Translations under genes and position numbers: made by a program | Source of the DNA: Anodontia alba | Lineage: Eukaryota > Mollusca > Bivalvia > Lucinida > Lucinidae | DNA length: 64,000 nt | Assembly: GCA_964016985.1 (NCBI GenBank) | Contig: OZ024826.1 | Span: 72,551,768-72,615,767 of the forward strand | Reading direction: 5' to 3' | In this document: in pieces, positions 32,980 through 44,885 of the stretch | Layout: each line of letters starts with the position of its first letter | Position numbering within the stretch: position 1 is the stretch's first letter | The notes under the pieces: generated by a model | The model's database searches: none | Told to the model about the DNA's origin: nothing | The model's input: only the letters and a program-made list of their open reading frames with translations

Positions 32980-34318
32980 GGGTATAGCTAAACAGCGAAA
33001 GGAAGGTTCCTTTTGCGAAAGGAAGGTTTTTTTCTACGAAAGGAAGATATCAATGGGACCCAGGGAGGTATTTTATGTATCTAGTGATACTATTGAGACA
33101 ATTTAGTGGATATGGGGTACTTTTTCAAAACAGGTAGGTACACGTTTCAAAACAGGTAGGTACACGGGGATTAAAGGGAGTGTGTCTTTCAAGGAACAAA
33201 CTATCATTAAACAGGTTCCGTTTGCGAAAGGAATGTTTTATACGAAAGCAAAATAATTATGAGACCTTTGGTGGTACATTAATGTATTATAGGGATACTT
33301 ATGAGACATTTAGTGGATATGGGATATTTTTTTCAAAAAATCAGGAGTACCTTCCTTTCGTAGACAAAAATCTTCCTTTCGTAGACAAAAAAATCATTTC
33401 GTGATTTGTTCATTTCGTAACAAATATATGCAAATGCAAAGCTATATACGAAAATAAAACCTTCCTTTCATAGACAAAATCTTCCTGTCTGAGACAATAC
33501 CTTCTTTTCATAGACCAAATCTTCCTTTCGTAGACCAACCCTTCCTTTCAAAAAGTAATTTGTTAATTTTGTAACAAATATATGGAAGTACTACAATATA
33601 TACGATAATAAAGCCTTCCTTTCATAGATAAAACCTTCCATTCGTAGACAAAAAACTTCCTTTGATAGACAAAAAGATCATTTCGTAATTTGTTAATTTC
33701 GTAACAAATATATGCAAGTGAAAAGCTGTATATGAAAATAAAACCTTCCTGTCATAGACAAAATCTTCCTTTCTGAGACAATACCTTCTTTTCATAGACC
33801 AGATCTGCCTTTCGTAGACCAAGCCTTCCTTTCACAAAGTAATTTGTTAATTTTGTAACAAATATATGGAAGTACTACAATATATACGATAATAAAACCT
33901 TCCTTTCATAGACAAAAATCTTCCTTTCGTAGACAAAAAATCATTTCGTAATTTGTTCATTTCGTAACAAATATATACAAGTGCAAAGCTATATACGAAA
34001 ATAAAACCTTCCTTTCGTAGACAAAATCTTCCTTTCTGAGACAATACCTTCTTTTCGTAGACCAAACCTTCCTTTCACGAAATGAACTTTCCTCGAAATA
34101 AAAGTTTCATTCGATCCCCATATACCATAGCATATAGAATTTGACAAAATACCTGATTTTATTTATATCATTGAATATGGTACCCTTTTATATGAAAACT
34201 CACTACCTGGGCCCCACAAATATCTTCCTTTCGTAGAAAAAACCTTCCTTTCGCGAAAGGAACGTTCCTTTCGCGAAACTGCGAAAGGAAGGTTCCTTTC
34301 GCTGTTCAGCCATACCGC
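32980..34318. mobile_element. TIR element made of an iterated CTTCCTTTCG motif
   Basis: Terminal inverted repeats of about 24 bp (AAACAGCGAAAGGAAG at the left; GAACAGCGAAAGGAA inverted at the right) are flanked by a perfect 8 bp duplication CGAGGGAC at 32972-32979 and 34319-34326. Most of the interior is built from more than 20 copies of CTTCCTTTCGTAGACAAA in both orientations, grouped in higher-order units of about 260 bp (compare 33420-33540, 33740-33840 and 33990-34080). Frames inside are low-complexity and not genes. Confidence 0.8.
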
Positions 34319-34326
34319 CGAGGGAC

Positions 34327-34723
34327 CACTGAACCCTTATACTCTGTCTGATTCTGACTTACCCGAGTTAGCACCTTGTAAATGCTCATTGTACTTCGAA
34401 GAGCAAATCTTTCTCAAGCACATGAGCTTGAAGTTATATTTTTCCTTTTCTGAAGCCCCCTTTTTCAGTAATTCAATACGATCTTCAAAAATAATTTCAA
34501 AATCCTAAGGGCCTCAAGGAGGCTGACATATTTTAATCTCTGACTGACGGTCGTATATTCGTATATGTATGAAAATTGTTTTAATACTGCATCAAGTTAT
34601 GTATATTTCTTGTTCGTCTTTATTATTCTAGTAAAAAACATGCTGTTTCATTCAATGATCAAAATCGAGTTTGTTTATGCCATAAAAATTCGAAACTGCA
34701 GGACGGAATATAACAAATAGAAA
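34327..34723 (+). promoter_or_regulatory. Presumed 5' flank of the FIP1-like gene
   Basis: About 400 bp of unique sequence before the start codon. No TATA box or defined initiator is evident. The role is inferred only from position. Confidence 0.25.
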
Positions 34724-34787
34724 ATGGCAACGGAAGTGTTAAACAAAACTGGTGGCGTAGAAGACGATGAAGAATGGTTATATGGTG
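34724..34787 (+). CDS. First coding exon of a FIP1-like factor
   Basis: An ATG in good context (AAAATGGC) begins a 21-codon exon whose end, DDEEWLYGG, matches the conserved opening of FIP1 (FIP1L1), which ends its acidic N-terminus with EEEWLYG. FIP1 is a subunit of the CPSF complex that helps poly(A) polymerase in mRNA 3'-end processing in the nucleus. The match ends at GGTG|GTATGT, a good splice donor in phase 1, so the rest should lie in downstream exons. None is recognised within this window, so the first intron either exceeds 29 kb or its next exon is too diverged to see. This is one of few host-gene signals here. The short match limits certainty. Confidence 0.55.
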
Positions 34788-35520
34788 GTATGTTGTCCGT
34801 AAATTATGACACGACGTATAGTTGAATATTATCATAGTCCTTCATAAACTTCTTTGTCTGTATATATCCTCGACCATTGCTGGAATTCAGTATTATTATA
34901 TGTTTTCGCGACCTGTGTGTTTTGCCCGTGTAAAGCACCACTACTGTACTGCAAGTATGTGTGTTTACTTTTCTATTTTTTTTTTTTTTTTTTTTTTAAC
35001 AGCAATAACTCAAGACATTTGTTTTGGCCTGATATTGTGAATGAAGAATTTTAGTTAAAATTAGTTCCATTTTAAAGTGAATTTTATGCCTTGTTCCAGT
35101 TATTTTACTTCTGCTGAACTCTTTTAGCTGATATTTGCAGTTTATTTGCACTCTGAACATACATGTATTTGTACCTATTGGTCAGAAGTTCTGAACACTT
35201 TTAGTCCCAGTGGCCTTGCATCCTAGAGAAATAGGTTTAGAAAAGCATATGCAAACAGCAAAACTCTAATCAATCTCTAGTCCACACCCATGCAGACTGC
35301 ACAGGATCTCTGCTGTTGGTCTATTGGCAGTCACAAAGGCAATGACCAGACAGTAAAGCAGCAAAGGCTAGTCTTGCTGTATATCATTTACTTAAATCAT
35401 TGCACCAACACAATCACTGATACTTCCACTTAAAATCATAATTTGTTTGTTTCATCAATGAAATATTACCTGATTGGCAATGATCTCGTGCTGAAATTAA
35501 TGCAAGGACCCGGATCAGAA
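34788..35520 (+). other. Intron-like sequence
   Basis: Starts with GTATGT. It contains a T-run at about 34979-35000 and no other recognisable element. Assigned as intron only because of the preceding exon. Confidence 0.35.
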
Positions 35521-36205
35521 TGCACATCAATGTATTCGATAAGTCTACAAATTATATCTGCATCTAAATGTACAATGTAGTGAGTAGAACATAATATAAT
35601 AACCACTGGTTTTACTATGTAGATTATAGGAATCTATCATGGGTGTGAGGAATAGATAGAAACATCCGTCTCCAGGGTCACTGTCTGGCATCACAAGGCT
35701 TGATCCTGAGAGACGGATTTTGCTATCTACCCTTACACCCATTATAGATTCTTTTTCTTGCATACCTTTCATTTCTGAATATTGATTTTCAGTAATGCAG
35801 TCACTTCGATTGCAGACATCCGCCATATTATGTTGACATTACCTTGACGAGAAAATGCACATCAGTGTAGTCAATAAGTCTACAAATTATATCTGCATAT
35901 AAATATACAATGTAGTGAGCAGAACATAATATAATAACCACTAGTTTTACTGTGTAGATTATAGGAATCTATAGTGGGTGTGAGGAATAGATAGAAACAT
36001 CTATCTCCAGGGTCACTGTCTGGCATCACGAGGCTTGCCCAGTGATGCCAGACTGTGATCCTGAGGGACGGATTTTGCTATCTACCTTTACACCCATTAT
36101 AGATTCTTTTTCTTGCATACCTTTCATTTCTGAATATTGATTTTCAGTAATGCAGTCACTTTGATTGCAGACATCCGCCATATTATGTTGACATTACCTT
36201 GACGT
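35521..36205. repeat. Tandem duplication with a foldback palindrome
   Basis: Two copies of about 335-350 bp: 35521-35855 and 35856-36205. Each carries GAATCTAT...GGGTGTGAGGAATAGATAG and its approximate complement CTATCTAC...ACACCCATTATAGATTC. In the right copy the palindrome is complete (arms about 35965-36029 and 36041-36106, joined by TGGCATCAC/GTGATGCCA). In the left copy the centre is deleted by about 20 bp. Copies are highly similar, so the duplication is recent. Confidence 0.8.
36121..36181 (-). CDS. Candidate first exon, unrecognised
   Basis: On the minus strand an ATG (ATATAATGGCGG) starts 20 codons beginning MADVCNQSDCITENQYSEMK, then G|GTATGC, a plausible donor. A second copy lies in the duplicate at 35766-35826 with one residue changed. 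Two CRE palindromes lie 29-55 bp upstream. I recognise no family. It runs opposite to the FIP1-like exon 1.4 kb away, and the downstream exons, if any, are not seen. It may be chance. Confidence 0.25.
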
Positions 36206-36209
36206 ATAC

Positions 36210-36235
36210 TGACGTCATTACGTCCAGTGACGTCA
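36210..36235. promoter_or_regulatory. Two perfect CRE sites
   Basis: TGACGTCA occurs at 36210-36217 and 36228-36235, 18 bp apart. This octamer is the palindromic binding site of CREB/ATF bZIP factors. The pair sits just outside the duplicated block, upstream of the minus-strand ATG at 36181. The left copy of the duplication lacks it. Confidence 0.45.
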
Positions 36236-36586
36236 ACCATAATGATGGCGTATGTGATGTCCTATACAACCAGTGTATATCAAACACTTAACGTGAGAAT
36301 TTTTTATTTTAACTTAACCTGGGTAGGATATGAATTACTACACTAAAATTACCATTGACAGGTTTAAATTTGGTCTGCAGTTTAATGAAATATATTTTGG
36401 GGTAAAACTGACATAAATTCAAATGGTCTGATCTATTTTTGTCCAGTCAGAATATTGAAGCTTTTAACCATATATAGCCCTTGACATCCATGTACTTTCT
36501 GCAGTTACTGGACAGCGCAGTTCATATCAAACTGGGCCCATGACAAACTCAAACTATAACAAAGTGGGCTGGTACAAATTTGGCCC

Positions 36587-36587
<1 letters not shown>

Positions 36588-36657
<70 letters not shown>
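36588..36657. repeat. (TA)n microsatellite
   Basis: About 35 TA repeats. Element I starts at its right edge and TA repeats resume at 43963, so the element inserted into this tract. Confidence 0.9.
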
Positions 36658-36660
<3 letters not shown>

Positions 36661-37199
36661 TACAGCTCAGGTGGTTTTTCAAAATCCCCCACGAGCCGGT
36701 GGGGTTGATTTTTTAGCCCACCGCAGATCCTCCTGATACCCCACTCCAATTCCCTCCGCAATGGATTTTTCACCCACCGCGTTTCCCCCGAGTTCCCTCC
36801 ACAATACCACCCACTTACCTGTAGAACTCCGCGGTGGGCAAAAATTTATCCTGGCGAGCTGGCAATGAAAGATAAGTGACGTCAGAATGATTGACAGCTC
36901 CCAATTTTCCGAGTTTGCATGGGGAGGAAATAGGAACCTTTATTTTGCTTATGCATCATTTGGCTGATTTGCCGCTGAATAATTGCAGAAATGTTTCTAC
37001 CTAGAGATTAAAAACAAAAAGAAAAAAAAAAAAGAATTAATGAATAAAACAAGAAATAAAAAATAATGTATTTCTGTTTGTTTATTTCTTACCTTGTACC
37101 CGTGTACTTAAAGGGGCGCTTCTGCTATCTTAGAGGCTTTTATTTGGAGATCAACGAGCATCGTCCCGAAAAAAAAACAAAAAACACGAATAATGCCTC

Positions 37200-37395
37200 G
37201 TAGGCGGACACATTAATCTCCGATGGTCAGGATTGTGCATTCGATCCTCACAGATTGAGCGATTTATCATGAAACACATGTATTTGCTACGGTCATTCCC
37301 TCCTTCCACTGCTTCAAGATTGGCAGTTACAAGTTTCTGGCAGAAGGGTGTTCAGTGTACTGGTTAACCACTTATTGTATAAGCATGCCCCCTCT
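37200..37395 (+). mobile_element. SINE-like unit with shared core
   Basis: A diverged tRNA-like head (GTGCATTCGATCCTC) precedes a core, GGTCATTCCCTCCTTCCACTG to TACTGGTTAACC, which parallels the core of the SINE at 3702-4008. A homologous copy lies at 48545-48745 in element II, so it was present before I and II diverged. Confidence 0.6.
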
Positions 37396-37607
37396 GTTTT
37401 GGCGCGATTCATAAAAAATGCTCTTCCCCATTCCATTTCGCACAGATCAGATTCGTAAAGCAATTGCAGTTAGCTCCTTTTAAGTCAGTTACAGTTAGCT
37501 CCCTTAAAACAGTAAAACCTGCAGTATGAGTACCTTACCCTGCATTTATCAGGGTACAAATGAATACTAGTTACGTTATTCTCTTACAGTATAATACATT
37601 AATAACA

Positions 37608-39229
37608 CAGAGTTCTCACTAGGATTTTGAAAGCAGGAGTTTAAGAATCCATCTCTGAGAAAAGTTGGAGTTAAAATTGAAAAATAGGAGTTTGACCTAG
37701 AACACTTGGAGTTTTCGGCTAAATATGAAAACTTAATATTTAAGGACATTGTCTGGACAACTTTATGTTTCAACATAGTTAACCTTGACCACGGAGTGTC
37801 TGGCAAGGATCCAAAGCTTTTGGGGCTTAGGAAATAGTGACCGGACTTCCATTAACTTCCAGACTCAGGAAGTCCCAGACTTCCTACCCCTCAGATTTGG
37901 AAGTCCCACAGGAAAATCTAGGAAGTCCCACTTTTTTCCCTGCTGCGGCGGTCTGCCCTTTCTTTAGTAGAACAGAGGTTCTTAATTCAGTGTCACACAG
38001 AATCATCATGATATACACTTCTCTTAGATGTGTTTTAAACATATCCTTATCGCTAATTAAAATTCGATCGCATCTTTTTGGAAAGCCTGTACTTGTATGT
38101 CGGACCTTAGAGAAAGCATCAACATTGGTACAACATTGCGTTCATTTCAAAGCCCAGAGAAAGAAAAAAGAAAAGAAAATACATGGGAGAAAACCCCCAA
38201 AACATGTTTTCTTAAAAACAAATTATGCTGAAATTATTTTGCAGAAATGTATATAATGAAATATTTGCTCGGATTGAAGCTGATCAACACGAGCGAGCGA
38301 GTTGCTTACTTCACAAAAATTGCGGGAAAACGGCGCCGCCTCGTGCAACAACAAACAAATAAAAGGCAGCTCTCGATGAGTTACCAACAGCAGCACGTTC
38401 GTTCGCGGAGAAAAGCAAGCAAAACCATCGCAATTCGCCTATATTTAGACTTACTTTGCGTCTTTTCCGTGCTGGTAAACAGCGCAGCAGGAACAAGGCT
38501 ACGAATTTAGAAAAGGGTTTTCTGAAAAATCTGACGAAAAAATATGTTTTCTTCTCATTTGAAAAATTGCTTTTGTTGTCATGACAAACATAAGTTTCTA
38601 AATTCGAATAGATTTAAATTTGCGTTCTGTGCATAATTGTTATTTATTTATTTAATTTCACTCGGTAACTCCCGGAAGTGTTGAGGTGTTTTCAGACGAC
38701 ACACGTTCTTAGCAAAATAATAATTTAAGATTTTAAGACGTGAATATTTAAAAATAATAATGACTTCATATAATTTCACCGAATATTTTCGCGTGTCGCA
38801 GAAGAAAGTTTAATTATACAAACATCAATTAATCAACTCAGCACGCATGACAAATACACACAGTGATCACGCAGCCATCAAAAGGGTGCTGCGACGCTTG
38901 ACACCGATGTCAATAAAACTCATGCAAGCGGAAAGTGGGACGTCCTTAAAGCTCAGTCAACACAGGTAGCGAATTTCCAATAAGTAGGCGGGGCAAACAT
39001 CATACAACTGGTTAAAAGTGGGCGGGCTTTTTGACAATTTTTGGACATCTCGGCTAACGATTTCGATGGACAGAAGAAATTTCGGAAGTCCGCGGTACGT
39101 CTTTGAAGTTCAGTTTGGACGTCCGGTGGCAATAGAGCGTAAATGAGAATCCTCGGAAGGAAATTTTACGCGTACAAAAGCAAAAACAGGCGTAAAAATA
39201 CGCCAGATTCGGCGTTTCCGAGAACTCTG
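37608..39229. mobile_element. hAT-like insertion in element I
   Basis: Ends are CAGAGTTCTC and its inverse. Flanks share ATAACA (before 37608 and after 39229). Element II shows the uninterrupted site near 48925-48945 (ACATTTAAAACATTATATTT), confirming the borders. The interior carries repeated GGAAGTCCCA phrases (about 37860-37935) and no transposase. The frames in it are not convincing genes. Confidence 0.8.
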
Positions 39230-40487
39230 ATAACATTATATTTATTGGCTTATACAGCAATCTTCAGAACTTTCATTTCCATGTAAAGTGTTCTGTTTTT
39301 GTGGCTTCAGTATGCGATATGCAAAACCAAGACCGTAATTTATTTAACAAGTAAAAGAGACGCATTGTATAAACCTAGCGCATCGGCGGGAAAGCATCTT
39401 CAAAATGGGCTGTCTGGGCTAATTCAGCAGACGACAGATTGAATTTGTTTTTCTTTTTTTTTCTTTTCATTACCAAGAAAACAGGATTTGACATTTCATG
39501 CAGTGGAGACAATTTACATGAAGTGCAAATCCTGTTCTGTTGGAAGAATGAGAAAAAAATATTTCAAAATGTCATCTGCTGAAAATTGTGCCCAGGGTGC
39601 TTAGCATTAAGTTTGCACAAGCAATTCGCGCATGGGTCTGTGCATGGCAAAACCTACAATAAAACTTGTACGAAGAGACGGATCAGCCTGCACACTCTGA
39701 GACTGCACATCAGTAGATCTTAGTAGTCTGATCAGAGCCTTCACTAATCGTAAGTGCCTCCTATGATCACTGGGTGTAACAAAACGTGTGACGAGCGAAG
39801 ACTCGGGTCAGTACGCACCTGCACATTCTGATAAGAGCATTCGCTGATCTTATTTACCTTCGATAGCCGGGCTGTCCAAAGCGGAATAAACAGTGCGACT
39901 GCAACAGCACATTCTGTTTAGACCCTTCACTGATCGTACAGCATGCAAGAAGCTTGCTTTATCTAGTGGGTCGATGCACAGACTAACCTGAGTCTTTGAT
40001 GGTCGCACGTACATTGTAGTATTGTACGTTTTATCCGGTTCAAAGTTCGTACATTGTAAATCATACTTCAGACATAAGAACTTTGTACCGATGTAATTTT
40101 TGTTTGAACTGGAGTTAAACTGCCCAGTCAATACTATTTTTGTCTTGTTGAGCCCGCACACTTTGCCGGGGCGGGCTTATTCATAAGCTATTAATCTTTC
40201 AGCAGAAACTGACAACTGCCCTTCTTTTCTTTCATATACTTTGACGATAGAGCCTACTTTTGGAGTTATGGCCCTTTGAACACCAAAACTATTTTAGTGA
40301 TTTCTGTAATATATTTGTGTCCGCTCTGTAACTTGAAAACTGTTTGCGATATTTTCTTGAAACTTAATTAATTTATTAACAGAGTTATGGTACTTGTTTG
40401 ATGTAAGTGCAGTGGTGGGGCATTGTGAAATGTCTGCAGCCCTTTTATTAAATATTTAACAGGTTGAAATATTGGGAAAGGGTGCCT

Positions 40488-40625
40488 CAGTGGTGTAGTG
40501 GTAAAGCTGCGCGCCTTGTCACCCAGGGTCATGAGTTCGATCCCAGGCTTCTTTCATATGGGACTTCAAACCAAGGTTCACACCTCTGTATGACCTAGCT
40601 GTTAGTGGGACGTTATAAAACTCAC
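40488..40625 (+). mobile_element. tRNA-headed SINE, (ACTC)n tail
   Basis: A-box-like TGGTGTAGTGGTAAAG and B-box-like GAGTTCGATCCC are spaced as in a tRNA gene. The unit ends GTTATAAAACTCACTCACTCA. The copy at 52165-52350 in element II is homologous. Not a functional tRNA, because the arms do not pair as a cloverleaf after the B box. Confidence 0.7.
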
Positions 40626-40681
40626 TCACTCATTTGAATTGTCATTAGCTTCTGTGTTCGTAAAGTGTGTTTTTTGTATGA

Positions 40682-42072
40682 GGCCAAAACAAAATATATG
40701 TGTGGTTCCTATAACATGGTTTTGAAAAATAGGGTAGGTAGGTAGGAAAAACATTTTATTTTTTTAAATTATTATTATTTTTTTTTTGATCAAGAATTAT
40801 GGCTTGTATTTTGTAATACCACTGTTTCCTAACAATTTACATGTTTGTTATGTAAAAACTTTTGATAAAATCTGAATAAAATGTTGCACCTTCATGTTTT
40901 ACCATTTATTTTCTGTACCTTGCTGGGGCCCAACTGTATTTAATAGCATGTTGTCTAAAAATGATAGTGTCCATCTCTGCATATGTAAGACTCAAGCCAG
41001 TATGTATAGAAACAAGCTAGTCAAGAACTCCACAGAGGGTGATATCGCACCTGTTTTGGGTGAAATGACTACTGTATGCAATGTAGGTGAAGCAAACCGG
41101 GTCATGGTGCATGCATGAAGAGTATGTCAAGGACTAATACTAGGCCAGAACAAAATATATATGAGGTTCCTATTACATGCTTTCGAGAACTGTTATTGAA
41201 AGGACAAGTATTAACTACTAGTTTAAATTCAAAAGTTCATAAAGCCAAAATAGGGAAAAACTGCAAGAAATGGTAAATTTGGTGTTCAGTCCAATTTAAT
41301 ATAGTCCGAAAAATGAAAGAATCTGAACAGCAGCAGAAAGATTATCACACACATTTTCGTGCATTTTTTTTTACTATGCCAGCAGAAAGTTCTCAAAAGC
41401 ATTTAATAGAAACATCCAGATCAAACCACTCTTGCATATTCCTTGGTCAGCAATTAGACGTAACAGATGGACTAAATATACTGTAAAACCTCTTGAGATT
41501 GGACAGTTTTTAAGGCCTTAGCAAACAGTGAAGATCCAGATCAGACGGCTCTTGCACATTTATTGGCCAGCAGTCATAAAAAAATAGACTCATTATACTG
41601 TTAAAAAAAAAAAAAAAACTCTAAAAATTGGAAGAAGAGATAAGCCTTAGTAAACAGTGAAGACTCAGATCAGATTGCTCTTGCAGCCTGATCAGGGTCT
41701 ACACTTTTTGCCTTCCATCTGCATGTTTTCATTTTTTTACCTTTGTAATTTGCTGCCTTCATAGTATACCTCTACTTTCTATATCTTATGTGGCTGAGTA
41801 GGCCAGTTTGAGTACAACCTGGTCAGAAACCATAAAGACATCTTTTCTAGTCAGAGGCTCATATTCGGTTAGAGTGTCTATGGGTGAGGCATTGAATTTA
41901 AATAGTAACACTGCATTCAACAGGTTTCAAATAAATCTTTCATGACAGGGACTTATCCTGGTCCAATCCCCCTAAAAATCTTAAGTAAACATGAAAAAAA
42001 AAAAAAAATAAACTAATATGTTTGTATATTCTTCCCTCACCCCCCTCCCAAAATCCCTGTGCTCATCCCCAC

Positions 42073-42103
<31 letters not shown>

Positions 42104-42777
42104 AAAAAAACTAAGTCAACACTAAAAAAAAAATGAGCAGGGGTTCCCCTTAGGCGCTGGCAAGATACTTTCACCTCCTACCCATACAAAAACAAAACCC
42201 TTTGTATACAAGAATAGGGTTGGTTGCATGCAATATGTAAACAATATCTCTAATTATATGTCGGTCTGGAACTCGCTATATTTGTTGGGCCTGGAACTCT
42301 ATATATCAAATGCAGCTCGTAACATCGTATATCGAGACAGGTTTTCCTGACTTACATGAAATTGTTCGTCCGAAGCATTCAACTCCAAGCTGCATTCAGC
42401 GGTGAAACGGTAACTCTTTTCGTAGTTAGCGTTGGCTGAATGATGACATCTGTGGAAAACATCGCTGACCGTGTCATTCGTCGCCACAGAGATGAATGAC
42501 TTTGTTTCCTCTGGGGTGTGATCACATTTTTTTACTTTGCAAGACAGTAAACAATGTGGTTGTATGAGCGCCGCCATTTTTGTTTACTGAATTGGTTCTG
42601 GGAAATACCGTATTGTCATGCCAGATAAAATCCCGGACTACGGGAAAAAAAAGTCAGACATTCCGAAATGTAAAAAAAAAAATTTTTGAATTCAATACAA
42701 GCAAAAATGTTTAGGGTCGGGGGTCAAAATTAGGCACGGTCGGGTGAATGGAACCACACATATATTTTGTTTTGGCC
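40682..42777. mobile_element. TIR element with 3 bp duplication
   Basis: A perfect 28 bp inverted repeat starts GGCCAAAACAAAATATATG at both ends, flanked by TGA (40679-40681 and 42778-42780). Element II has the empty site near 52357 (AAGG-TGA-AAGACACC). A third, diverged copy of the end sequence lies inside at about 41137-41186. The interior includes (C)n and (CA)n tracts near 42069-42105 and one exon-like ORF (next entry). The superfamily is not assigned. Confidence 0.8.
42356..42577 (-). CDS. Exon-like ORF inside a TIR element
   Basis: An ATG in strong context (AAAATGGCGGCG) begins 74 codons, MAALIQPHCLLSCKVKK to LNASDEQFH, ending exactly at CAT|GTAAGT, a consensus splice donor in phase 0. 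Cys and His residues are frequent (CKVKKCDH, HRCHH). I recognise no family. It lies about 200 bp inside the right end of the TIR element, so it is either the first exon of the element's own gene or a captured host exon. Downstream exons are not identified. Confidence 0.35.
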
Positions 42778-43327
42778 TGACAGACACCCTTTTTGCATGG
42801 GCTGTCTTATTGATTCAGTGCCTTTTTGATAGCAGAAGCGCCCCTTTAAGTAAATTTATATTGACACGTGCGGTTGCTGCACGCGAGTGAGAATTTCCCG
42901 GTCTTTTACCACAGTACGTCATTTACATGTATATTGAGTGTGTGCGGTTTTTGCATGGGAAAAGGCAGTTACAGGAATACCAAACATAAATTCGTAATTC
43001 GGGGCAGATGTTTTGCATATCGCATATTGAAGCTTTGTGATTTTTGAGTGTTTGTTTTGTTTTTTACGGCACATTAAGTAAAAATGACCATACCGTGCCC
43101 ACGTTGGCCAGACCAAACTAAGCCACAGAATCCGGTACTTTTTCATATGGAGCTTTGTTGCGGCCCATGTTACCTGCTAGAACAGTGAATGGGGCTACCG
43201 GTGTTTTCTGTGGACCAAGGGAACACCCAAATATATTTCAAGGAACAGGGCAGCATTGGTTAATATTTCAAGAGAACAAGGGAATAAACCTAATTTTGGG
43301 GGATCGGAATGTGGCAATTTGGAAAAC

Positions 43328-43405
43328 TCATCCGTTTCTATGCACTGGCCATACGCATTCGTTAACTCATCCGTTTCTATGCACTGGCCATACGCATTCG
43401 TTATT
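43328..43405 (+). repeat. 39 bp direct duplication
   Basis: AACTCATCCGTTTCTATGCA with the following 19 bases is present twice in tandem, apparently identical. A local, recent duplication within element I. Confidence 0.85.
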
Positions 43406-44800
43406 GTCCGTCGGCAATCGCAGTGTTTCGATGCTTTATTAATATTCAAAAGGATGCTGATGAGCGAAAACTGACTCAAGCAGGACGTACGGATATAATC
43501 ATTGCAATTTATGCACCAAATTTGCGGTACATTTTGTGTACGTAGTTACCAACAATTCTGTACGCTCATGGTGAATGGGAATGCTTACAATCAAAATTTG
43601 TTAATTGCTGTCACACATTGAGTTGAAAAGACTGATTTGATCAGGTTGGCAGTTTGGTCCTATTCAACCGTACATGCCGAAAAAGTACAACTAGCTTTAG
43701 CCACGCCCCTTTGGAAACAGCTTTCTCACTTCATCGCAGAAACACCGCGTGGCCCCCACGGCTGTTTCAATTGCCTGTCATAATCGCATTGAATTTTACC
43801 TGTTCGAAAGTAATTTTATCAGGCGATTTTTACCTCGGGAACGCAGCGGATCCACCGGCCCAGGTGAAAGCACCGTGGGATACTAGAATTTAATCCTTCC
43901 CACTCGAATCCATTCCCCACAGGCTCTGGGGGGGATTTTGAAAAACCACCTGAGCTGTACTGTATATGTATATATATATAATAAATTTCTTGTCAGTTAT
44001 AATTAATGAATGACAGGTCTAAGAGTATCAATGCTGTGTTAAATGTAAATCAGTTTTAAGGAAATATGGATATTATCTGCAGTTCTCAAACTGGACTTGC
44101 TGTATTTACGGTAAATGTCCTAAAATTTCGAACACTCTAAAATTTCGAACACCTAATATTTTTGCCCAAAATAATTTCTGGAAATGTCCTAAAATCTCAA
44201 ACAGTAGCAGTTTTGCAAAAAGTGGATTTCTAAAATTTCGAACACAGCTTTCTTCAAGTAATTTTTTATCGGCACATTCTAATTTCGGTAAGGTTTTTTT
44301 TTTTTCCGTTATGGAACCGGGAACTAAAGTAGTAGTTTAGAAAACCACCGCAAAACGTAAATGCACACAGCAGTGTCATGACGAATTTTATGTACATAAA
44401 TGGCATGGGAACAGTATTTTAATTTAATAATAACAATAATGGTCTTTATTTTCAGAGGGTTACACATTTAGCAACAATACAGGCTAATCTTCCATGAGGC
44501 CCTCTATTATTTACATTATATACAACAAAAAGAAAATGCATAGGCTAGAAACACACATACACACACACACTAATAAGAGAGATGATCAAGTTTGAATATA
44601 CACTGTGAGCTGATGTAGAGTTGCCTTATTTCACTGAAACAAGACATATCTGACACCAATCACTACAAAAAAAAAAAAAGAAAAAGATAAATGCAGTAAT
44701 ATCCCCAGAAAACAGTCTTGCCGAAAGCGAAACACAAGTCCTGAAACCAGGTTACATGGATATGTACAAAATACATAGAACACATATACAGGGTCTAAAT

Positions 44801-44802
<2 letters not shown>

Positions 44803-44854
<52 letters not shown>

Positions 44855-44885
44855 CACACGTGTATATACATATAATGTATATATA
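44803..44885. repeat. (TA)n microsatellite in the LINE 3' UTR
   Basis: TA repeats broken by ACACACGTG. It lies directly after the ORF2 stop. Confidence 0.85.

Larger units (their letters stand above)
36658..43962. mobile_element. Element I: CAGTAC-type TIR element, TA-flanked
   Basis: Ends are inverted over about 33 bp, beginning CAGTACAGCTCAGGTGG, and are flanked by TA on each side (36656-36657 and 43963-43964). A CAGT start plus a TA duplication is the Tc1/mariner pattern. No transposase is visible, so it is a large non-autonomous element. Its 37.2-40.6 kb interior matches 48.5-52.35 kb of element II, and 43255-43330 matches 53712-53790. It has two later insertions, 37608-39229 and 40682-42777. 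Without them it would be about 3.6 kb. Remaining sequence has no supported gene. Confidence 0.8.

Noticed and set aside
33622..34065. Lys/Tyr-rich minus-strand frames at 33622-33822 and 33847-34065
   Set aside because: They are translations of the iterated CTTCCTTTCG motif and repeat each other.
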